Origin: an uncultured Rhodospirillales bacterium
GTDB taxonomy: Bacteria > Pseudomonadota > Alphaproteobacteria > Rhodospirillales > 2-02-FULL-58-16
Reading direction: 5' to 3'
NCBI GenBank assembly: GCA_913053795.1
Contig: CAJXGZ010000039.1
Location: 1 to 12,230, forward strand
Length of the DNA stretch: 12,230 nucleotides
A program made the position numbers and the translations under genes. Below the pieces are notes generated by a model that saw only the letters and a program-made list of their open reading frames with translations, ran no database searches and was not told where the DNA came from. Numbering within the stretch: the first letter of the stretch is position 1; every line of letters starts with the position of its first letter. Of the stretch, positions 1 through 5,341 are shown in pieces.

Positions 1-25
1 TGTGAATTTTTCTCTTTAATTCACA
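1..25. repeat. Short hairpin (REP-like) at window edge
   Basis: TGTGAATT (1-8) and AATTCACA (18-25) form a perfect 8-bp inverted repeat with a 9-nt loop. It lies directly next to the first copy of a 22-bp direct repeat at 28-49. Hairpins abutting short conserved repeats are typical of REP elements or of the ends of IS200/RAYT-type elements. No transposase is visible and the window starts here, so the identity of the element is an inference. Confidence 0.4.
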
Positions 26-27
26 AT

Positions 28-75
28 TCAAGACCTGACCCCCAAGCTTTGTTTCAAGACCTGACCCCCAAGCTT
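28..75. repeat. Two perfect 22-bp direct repeats, period 26 bp
   Basis: The same 22 bases occur at 28-49 and 54-75, separated by TTTG/TGTT-like spacer bases. The core is AAGACCTGACCCCCAAGCTT. A 14-bp part of it, AGCTTGGGGGTCAG, occurs in inverted orientation at 9581-9594, on the far side of the operon. The repeat is GC-balanced, non-coding on the plus strand, and closes a minus-strand reading frame. It looks like a dispersed genomic repeat rather than a gene or a CRISPR unit. Confidence 0.7.
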
Positions 76-182
76 CCTTGCAAGCCGTCAACGCTGGGCA
101 GCGAAGAGAACAACCACGAGACGCCGCCGGCAATCCCCAACAAGACAAAACCGAGCGTCCCCATGAGAAGGCGTTTTTTCAA
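54..182 (-). pseudogene. Possible remnant of a membrane/exported protein N-terminus
   Basis: On the minus strand a frame from TTG at 182, or ATG at 164, runs to TGA at 54-56. It encodes a lysine/arginine-rich start (LKKRLL), then a hydrophobic stretch MGTLGFVLLGIAGGVSWLF, then SSLPSVDGLQ. This is the pattern of a signal anchor or signal peptide. The last residues (GSLGVRS) are encoded entirely by the 22-bp repeat, so the frame seems to be cut off by it. No good ribosome-binding site is visible and an in-frame stop lies just upstream. It could be the surviving 5' end of a disrupted gene or a chance frame. I do not recognise the family. Confidence 0.25.
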
Positions 183-236
183 TTTCCAAACCCGTCAATC
201 GCCGGACATCAAAGGATGCCGCGCATCATAGGAAAT

Positions 237-275
237 ATCGCCAAGTTTGACAGGAGAGAGTGGCGATTCGACATG
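237..275 (+). promoter_or_regulatory. Candidate -35 box inside a 7-bp dyad
   Basis: A perfect sigma-70 -35 hexamer, TTGACA (247-252), lies between the arms of an inverted repeat ATCGCCA (237-243) / TGGCGAT (261-267). The expected -10 region around 269-276 is poor (CGACATGG), so a promoter here would need an activator or would be weak. The dyad is well placed to bind a regulator over the promoter. It lies about 150 bp upstream of the first gene of the operon. Confidence 0.3.
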
Positions 276-279
276 GTTT

Positions 280-317
280 TTTTTCATCAGAATTCAATGA
301 TTATCATTGATGAAAAA
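280..317. promoter_or_regulatory. Fur-box-like palindrome nested in a second dyad
   Basis: Positions 294-310 read TCAATGAT-T-ATCATTGA, a perfect 17-bp palindrome with one central base. Its core AATGATNATCATT matches the centre of the classical Fur box (GATAATGATAATCATTATC) at every base except the middle one; the outer bases do not match. Overlapping it, TTTTTCATCA (280-289) pairs with TGATGAAAAA (308-317) as a 10-bp inverted repeat with an 18-nt loop. The two centres differ by about 3.5 bp, so the structures compete. ATCATTGAT recurs at 325-333, exactly 22 bp (two helical turns) after 303-311. A Fur/Irr/Mur-type or other dimeric regulator site is likely; which one is an inference. Confidence 0.45.
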
Positions 318-328
318 TGCGCATATCA

Positions 329-376
329 TTGATTGGCCTTTAATTTCCGCCTAAGAGTTGCTACTTAGTTGCTAAG
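329..376 (+). promoter_or_regulatory. Weak candidate promoter and 11-bp-spaced direct repeat
   Basis: TTGATT (329-334), 17 bp, then TAAGAG (352-357) would be a weak sigma-70-like pair just upstream of the operon; the -35 overlaps the extra ATCATTGAT half-site. AGTTGCTA is repeated at 356-363 and 367-374, a period of 11 bp as in OmpR/PhoB-type sites. CTAAG (351-355), CTTAG (364-368) and CTAAG (372-376) can also form alternative small hairpins. No part of this is decisive. Confidence 0.22.
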
Positions 377-404
377 GGGCTTCTTACCATCTTGGAGACG
401 GCAC

Positions 405-1289
405 ATGGCGCAGGCGGTTGCAACAAGAGATTCAACAGAGTTGAATATCATTCCCGGCGAGAACCTTGAAGACTTCGTCACCTTCGTTATCAAGGACCAA
501 ATGTTCGGCATCCCGGTGCTTAAGGTCCAGGATATTCTGACCCCCCACAGCATCGCCTCCATTCCCTTGGCGCCCCCGGAAGTCAAGGGGTCCATCAATC
601 TTCGCGGAAGGATCGTCACGGTGATCGACGTGCGCATTCGCCTGGGCCTTGAAAAACTCCCCGAGGGGAAAGCGGGCATGGGCGTCACCGTCGAGCAGGA
701 CAACGAGCTTTACACCCTTCTGGTGGACAAGGTCGGCGACGTCATCGGCATGCGCGGCCCCCTGGGCAACTGCTTCCCCATTGACGACTGGAAGGGCAAG
801 AACATCACCATCATCGCCGGCGGCTGCGGCCTGGCCCCGGTGTGGCCCATTCTTCAGACGGTGCTGGCCAACAAAAAGGATTTCGGCGAACTGACTCTGT
901 TTAACGGCGGCAGGACGTCGGGCGACATTCTGTACAGGGACGAGATCGAGTCCCTGAGCTCGGAGATGAAAGTCCAACTTTCCGTCGACGCCGAGGAGCC
1001 CGGCTGGGAGGACTACGTCGGCTTTGTTCCCTCCAACGTGCTGGACAAGAAGCCCTCGCCCAAGAACGCCATCGCCATCACCTGCGGCCCGCCCATCATG
1101 ATCAAGTTCGTCATCCAGAACCTTGCCGAGATGGGCTTTAGCGACGATCAAATTTTCACCACCGTGGAAAACAAGATGAAGTGCGGCATCGGCAAGTGCG
1201 GCCGCTGCAACATCGGCAAGGACTATGTTTGCATAAAAGGCCCCGTTTATTGCTGGGCCGACCTGAAAAAGTTACCGTTGGATTATTAA
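405..1289 (+). CDS. CheW-like domain fused to NAD-binding/[2Fe-2S] half of a hydrogenase-gamma-type oxidoreductase
   Basis: The 294-aa product starts at ATG 405, which has GGAG at 394-397 with 7-nt spacing; a TTG at 369 has no such site. Residues about 22-115 are CheW-like (EDFVTFVIKDQMFGIPVLKV, PEVKGSINLRGRIVTVIDVR, LYTLLVDKVGDVI). Residues about 117-294 match the C-terminal half of sulfhydrogenase-gamma/FNR-family reductases: RGPLGN (117-122), an NAD-binding segment GGCGLAPVWPIL (139-150), TCGPPIM (226-232), and a C-terminal [2Fe-2S] set, C260, C265, C268 and C276. CheW's last roughly 45 residues and the whole FAD-binding barrel are missing. The join lies in VGDVIGM (110-116), which fits both parents. 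As built, it could bind NAD(P) and a cluster but probably not FAD. It leads the operon and is 46 bp from the next gene. The function is unknown: electron transfer to a partner protein, or a degraded chimera. Confidence 0.8.
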   Translation: MAQAVATRDSTELNIIPGENLEDFVTFVIKDQMFGIPVLKVQDILTPHSIASIPLAPPEVKGSINLRGRIVTVIDVRIRLGLEKLPEGKAGMGVTVEQDNELYTLLVDKVGDVIGMRGPLGNCFPIDDWKGKNITIIAGGCGLAPVWPILQTVLANKKDFGELTLFNGGRTSGDILYRDEIESLSSEMKVQLSVDAEEPGWEDYVGFVPSNVLDKKPSPKNAIAITCGPPIMIKFVIQNLAEMGFSDDQIFTTVENKMKCGIGKCGRCNIGKDYVCIKGPVYCWADLKKLPLDY

Positions 1290-1335
1290 TCGCCCGCCAA
1301 GGGAGCGGGGGGAACGATGAGAGGGGGATGACCAG

Positions 1336-2613
1336 ATGCAAGTAACGGGCATGCTTTATGGCGCCAAGCTGCTGAAGAAAGTGAACTTCCCGGCGGCCAC
1401 GGTCCTCGGACCGGAAGCCAGCGACAATGAAATCAAGGACCTGATCGAGAAGTGCGGTTCGGTCTTCGTCAAACCCATTTTCAAGGGCGGCGTCGGCAAA
1501 AAAGGAAAGTCGGGCCTGATCGGCCGCGCTTTGGACATCAAGAGCGCCTTGGCGGAAAAGGAGCGTCTGTACTTCGCCGAGCACAAAGTGGGCGCCATGT
1601 CCTACAAGGCCCAGGGCGTAACCTTCGAGGGCGCGGTCGCCGCCGATTACGAGGTCTATTTCTCCATTACAGACTCCACCAAGTACCGTGCGCCCACCGT
1701 CACCCTGACCCATCACGGCGGCGTCGACATCGAGGAGTTGGAGCCCGAAAAGGTCGCCGAGGCGCCCTTTGACGCCCTCACCGGCCTCAAGGCCTTCGTC
1801 ATCGCCAACGCCCTGTCGGATTTGGGCGCGCCCAAGGAAATCGTCTCGCCGCTGGTGCAGAACCTGCCCAAGCTGTGGGACCTGTTCCACCTTCACGGCA
1901 TGACGACGCTGGAGTTGAACCCGATCCGCATGACCGTGTCCTCTCCCGGGCGCCTTTTGCCCGTGGCCTGCGACTTCAAGTGCGGGTTCGACCGCGACGA
2001 CCACAGGGTGGACCGCCTCGGCCTGCCCGAGGACCTGTTCATGGCGGACGACACCGACTTCGAGCAGGAGATCAACCAGCTTCGCACCTACCAGGGACAA
2101 AGCGACGTCTATGTCATCAACGACAAGGGCACCATCCTCTCGCCCACCTTCGGCGGCGGCGCCAACTCGCTGGTCACCGAGGGTCTGGGCGACGACGCCA
2201 TCATCTCGTCCGACTTCGGCGGCAACCCGCCTTACGAGAAGATGCACGAGGTCATGAAAATCTGCCTCAGGCACTGGCTGCCCCAGACCAACGTCTTGTT
2301 CGTCATCGGCGGCAAGTCCAACAACACGGACATCTTCGAGACCTTCCGCGCCATGTCCGACGCCTTGCGCGAGTACTTCAACGAGAACGGGCCGTCGCCC
2401 ATCTTCGTGGTGATCGGGCGCGGCGGCGTCAACCTGGTGCGCGGCATGGGGGTCTTCAAAGACGTCCTTGAGGCCCTTGGACTGCCGTATCGCATCTTCG
2501 GCCACGATTCCGCAATGAGCGACGTCGTCCGCTACGCCCAAACCGTCGATAAATGGATGAAGGACGGCGGGCGCGCTCAAATCGCGGCCAAACTAGGCAT
2601 AGAGGAAGGGTGA
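1336..2613 (+). CDS. aclB: ATP-citrate lyase, small (beta) subunit, SucC-like
   Basis: With the large subunit this enzyme cleaves citrate + CoA + ATP to acetyl-CoA + oxaloacetate + ADP + Pi in the cytoplasm, the defining step of the reductive TCA cycle. The 425 aa begin with an ATP-grasp domain (about 1-245): KPIFKGGVGKKGKSGLIG (46-63) near the nucleotide site and TTLELNPIRMT (190-200), whose E193 and N195 fit the metal-binding ELNP motif of succinyl-CoA synthetase beta. The C-terminal citrate-binding domain (about 250-420) has FGGGANSLV (272-280), FVIGGKSNNTDIFETF (322-337) and IGRGGVNLVRGM (360-371), which parallel the citrate-binding part of human ACLY. The length is near the roughly 400 aa of the Chlorobium subunit. 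ATG 1336 follows a GAGGGGGA purine run (1321-1328). The next gene starts 3-6 bp after the stop, so the two subunits are almost certainly translationally coupled. Confidence 0.88.
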   Translation: MQVTGMLYGAKLLKKVNFPAATVLGPEASDNEIKDLIEKCGSVFVKPIFKGGVGKKGKSGLIGRALDIKSALAEKERLYFAEHKVGAMSYKAQGVTFEGAVAADYEVYFSITDSTKYRAPTVTLTHHGGVDIEELEPEKVAEAPFDALTGLKAFVIANALSDLGAPKEIVSPLVQNLPKLWDLFHLHGMTTLELNPIRMTVSSPGRLLPVACDFKCGFDRDDHRVDRLGLPEDLFMADDTDFEQEINQLRTYQGQSDVYVINDKGTILSPTFGGGANSLVTEGLGDDAIISSDFGGNPPYEKMHEVMKICLRHWLPQTNVLFVIGGKSNNTDIFETFRAMSDALREYFNENGPSPIFVVIGRGGVNLVRGMGVFKDVLEALGLPYRIFGHDSAMSDVVRYAQTVDKWMKDGGRAQIAAKLGIEEG

Positions 2614-2619
2614 CGCGTG

Positions 2620-5322
2620 ATGAAAAAAAACGGCATTGAAAACTTTAAGTACTACGTCGGCGTCAACTCCTTGAAGGACATCGCCTCCAAGGACGACAAG
2701 ATCTGCGTTCTCAATATCCTGGGCGGCGAATCCAGGACGGTGACGCCCATCAGCCACTCCTACTCGGGCGGCAACGTGTTTTTCGGCACCTCGCCGGGCC
2801 GCCAAGGACAGGTCCTTGAAACCAATATCGGCGACATCCCCGTCTACAACAACGTCCGCGAGGGCCTGAAGGACGGGCATACGTTCAATGTGGGCGTCGT
2901 CTACCTTCCGCCGGCGGGCGTGCGCGACGGCGTCGCCGAGTTGATCCGGGTCAACGATGACCTGGAGAAGATCATCATCATCACCGAGAAGGTGTCGGCC
3001 CACGACGCCCGCGAAATCCGCGCGCTGGGCCAACAGGGCAAAGTCGATATTTTCGGCGCCAACTGCCTCGGCATCGCCGACGCCTGGCTGCAGGTCCGCT
3101 ACGGCGGGGCGCTGGGCGGCGACCGTCCGGCGGAGACCCTGCACAAGGGATCGGTGGCGATCTACTCCAACTCGGGCAACTTCACCACCACCATCGCCAA
3201 CTACCTGAAGACCTACGGTTGGGGGACCACTACCTCGATCTCCAGCGGCAAGGACGTCTATATTCACTTCGCCGCCCCGGAATTCGCCCACGCTCTGGCC
3301 AACGATGCGCGCTCCAAGGCCGCCGTCATGTACATAGAGCCGGGCGGTTACTACGAACAGAACCTGAAGCTGACCAAACCGGTGGTGGCCTGCGTCGTCG
3401 GCCGCTGGAAAGCCAACCTGACCCGCGCCGTCGGACACGCCGGCGCCATTGGCGGCGCCGGCGACGGCGCCGAGGCCAAGGAAGAATGGTTCATGAATCA
3501 CTTCGGCGTGGATGACGTCTTCACCCCGGAAAATCCGGTTTGCTCCGCCAAGGGCGCGCTGGTCGTCAACATCGCCCATATCCCGACGGCCTTGACCGCG
3601 GTCATGAAGCTCAACAAGGCCGAACCCGATTTCCCGCCGGAAGGCGACCTCAGCCTCAAGCCCTGGTTCGGAAACAACCAGGGGCTGGACCTGCCGGACG
3701 AATTCGATCTTCCCATCGTCGACGCCATTTCGCCCTATAAGGAACAGATCGCCAGTTTGGGCAAGCAGGTGGGCGCCGTCTTCCCCCGCCAGCCCATGAA
3801 GGACTGCTCGGGAAGCTCCATCATGGACGCCAAGACCCAGATCACCCGGGTCAACGGCGTCTCCATCCTGGACGCCGCCATGGAGCCGTTGGAATCCAAC
3901 CTGTGCCTGAACCTGGTCCGTGAACTCAACGACGGCAACGACAACGCCCTGTTCAACCTGGCCGTGGCCTCGGGCGTCAACCTCAACGGCGGCGCGGCGC
4001 TGGCCGCCGCCGACGCGGCGCGCGAGGCCGGCAATTCGCCCAACACCGTTATCGCCGCGGCGTGCTCTATCTATGGGCCAAACCAGGTGGACGGCGCCCG
4101 CAATGCCGCCGAAACCCTGATCGAACTGTTCGCGCACTCAGGAATTCCCGCCGGCGATGACGAAAGCGCCGACGTTTCAAGCGCCAAGCCCAGCAAAGAG
4201 CAGTTGGCGACCCTGGTCGCGGGCTCTCCCGACGCCAAGGCCGAAGCCATGCTGGCGGCCCTCAAGGCGCGCGGCGGCAAGTCCCTGTTCGTCAAGTACA
4301 TCCGCTCGCTCGACGGCCACCCCACCGCCGACGCCGTGTTGGCGGCGCTGACCACCACCATCGCCTGGGAGTCGCTGATGTGCAAGCGCATCTCCAAGCT
4401 GACCGTGCGCAATCTGCCCTGGCACGTCCGCCTGTTCTCCCTTCATATGGGCGCCTCGGCGCCGCCCGCCAACCACACGAATGACAGCTATTGCGGCGTT
4501 CCCATGAAGGAAGTCTTGCAATCCCTGACGGCGACCGAGCTCGCCTACCTGTCCCTGACCGGCAAAAAGCCGACCAAGGAAGAGTTGTTCCCCTTCCAGG
4601 TGATGCTGGGCCTGATCATTTCCAACGGCGTCGGCACCATCTCGGCCCAAGGGGCCAAGGGCGCGGTCGCCGCCGACGGTCCGGAGACGCCTGAGCGGGT
4701 GCACATCAACAAATGCATGATCGGCTACCTGACCCACACCGGCTTCGCCCATGGCGGCAACGGTTTCGAGGGCATTCAGTTCCTCATCGAGCGCTTCAGC
4801 GGCAAGAACATGACCGACGCCGGAAACGCCAAGCACGGCTTGGACCTCAAGGCCATGGCCGAGGAATACGCCGTCAAGTTCGGCGAGGACAAGAAAGCCA
4901 GCAAGGCGGTGGGCGAGCCCATCCGCAACATCCCCGGCGTCAACCACCCGGTGTTCAAGGGCCTGGTGGTCAACAAGGACCCGCGCGAGGTCTTCATCGC
5001 CGATTTGCTGAAAAAGCGCGGCGACTACAATGTCTTCCATGAATTCTACAGCGCCCTGGTCCAGGCCCTTTTCGACACCGGGGTCACCAAGAACGTCTTC
5101 TGCGTCAACATTGACGCGATCATCGCCACCATCCTGCTGAAGCTTCTGTGGCCGCGTTTCCAATCCGGAGATTTCTCGGAGAAAGCCATGGAATCATCCG
5201 CCTTCACCGCCTTTCTGTTCGGGAGGATGGCCGGGTGCGCCGCCGAGATCGACGACCACACCAACCGCGGGCGCAACATGGACACCCGCACGCCTGCTTC
5301 CAAATGCAATTTCGTATCTTAA
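2620..5322 (+). CDS. aclA: ATP-citrate lyase, large (alpha) subunit, unusually long
   Basis: This is the catalytic subunit. The N-terminal half (about 1-330) is SucD-like, with a CoA-binding region, AIYSNSGNFTTTIANYL, and VGHAGAIGGAGDGAEAKEEW carrying the expected phosphohistidine (residue 273). The C-terminal part (about 590-900) is citrate-synthase/citryl-CoA-lyase-like: ISNGVGTISAQGAKGAV, THTGFAHGGNGFEG (about 706-719), PGVNHPVFKG with NKDPR (about 772-789) where canonical enzymes have GIGHRVK...NPD, and FCVNIDAIIATIL...FLFGRMAG near the end. At 900 aa it exceeds the roughly 610 aa of Chlorobium-type AclA. The surplus (about 330-590) includes a segment that itself looks citrate-synthase-like (AADAAREAGNSPNTVIAAAC, YGPNQVDGARNAAETL). 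This fits a divergent ACL form, such as the type II described for magnetococci. The start is ATG 2620 (or GTG 2617, one codon upstream), behind GAGGAAGG at 2602-2609. A 19-bp gap precedes icd. Confidence 0.85.
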   Translation: MKKNGIENFKYYVGVNSLKDIASKDDKICVLNILGGESRTVTPISHSYSGGNVFFGTSPGRQGQVLETNIGDIPVYNNVREGLKDGHTFNVGVVYLPPAGVRDGVAELIRVNDDLEKIIIITEKVSAHDAREIRALGQQGKVDIFGANCLGIADAWLQVRYGGALGGDRPAETLHKGSVAIYSNSGNFTTTIANYLKTYGWGTTTSISSGKDVYIHFAAPEFAHALANDARSKAAVMYIEPGGYYEQNLKLTKPVVACVVGRWKANLTRAVGHAGAIGGAGDGAEAKEEWFMNHFGVDDVFTPENPVCSAKGALVVNIAHIPTALTAVMKLNKAEPDFPPEGDLSLKPWFGNNQGLDLPDEFDLPIVDAISPYKEQIASLGKQVGAVFPRQPMKDCSGSSIMDAKTQITRVNGVSILDAAMEPLESNLCLNLVRELNDGNDNALFNLAVASGVNLNGGAALAAADAAREAGNSPNTVIAAACSIYGPNQVDGARNAAETLIELFAHSGIPAGDDESADVSSAKPSKEQLATLVAGSPDAKAEAMLAALKARGGKSLFVKYIRSLDGHPTADAVLAALTTTIAWESLMCKRISKLTVRNLPWHVRLFSLHMGASAPPANHTNDSYCGVPMKEVLQSLTATELAYLSLTGKKPTKEELFPFQVMLGLIISNGVGTISAQGAKGAVAADGPETPERVHINKCMIGYLTHTGFAHGGNGFEGIQFLIERFSGKNMTDAGNAKHGLDLKAMAEEYAVKFGEDKKASKAVGEPIRNIPGVNHPVFKGLVVNKDPREVFIADLLKKRGDYNVFHEFYSALVQALFDTGVTKNVFCVNIDAIIATILLKLLWPRFQSGDFSEKAMESSAFTAFLFGRMAGCAAEIDDHTNRGRNMDTRTPASKCNFVS

Positions 5323-5341
5323 AAAGAGGGAGTGCGATACG

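Noticed and set aside
49..332. Plus-strand frames at 49-231 and 78-332
   Set aside because: Both begin in or next to the dispersed repeat, have no ribosome-binding site or recognisable motif, and run across the regulatory dyads; they look like chance frames.
369..404. TTG start at 369 for the first gene
   Set aside because: ATG 405 has a proper GGAG 7 nt upstream, and the extra 12 residues are not CheW-like.
1290..1335. Terminator or separate promoter between the fusion gene and aclB
   Set aside because: The 46-bp gap shows only a purine-rich ribosome-binding region and no hairpin with a T-run, so co-transcription is more likely.
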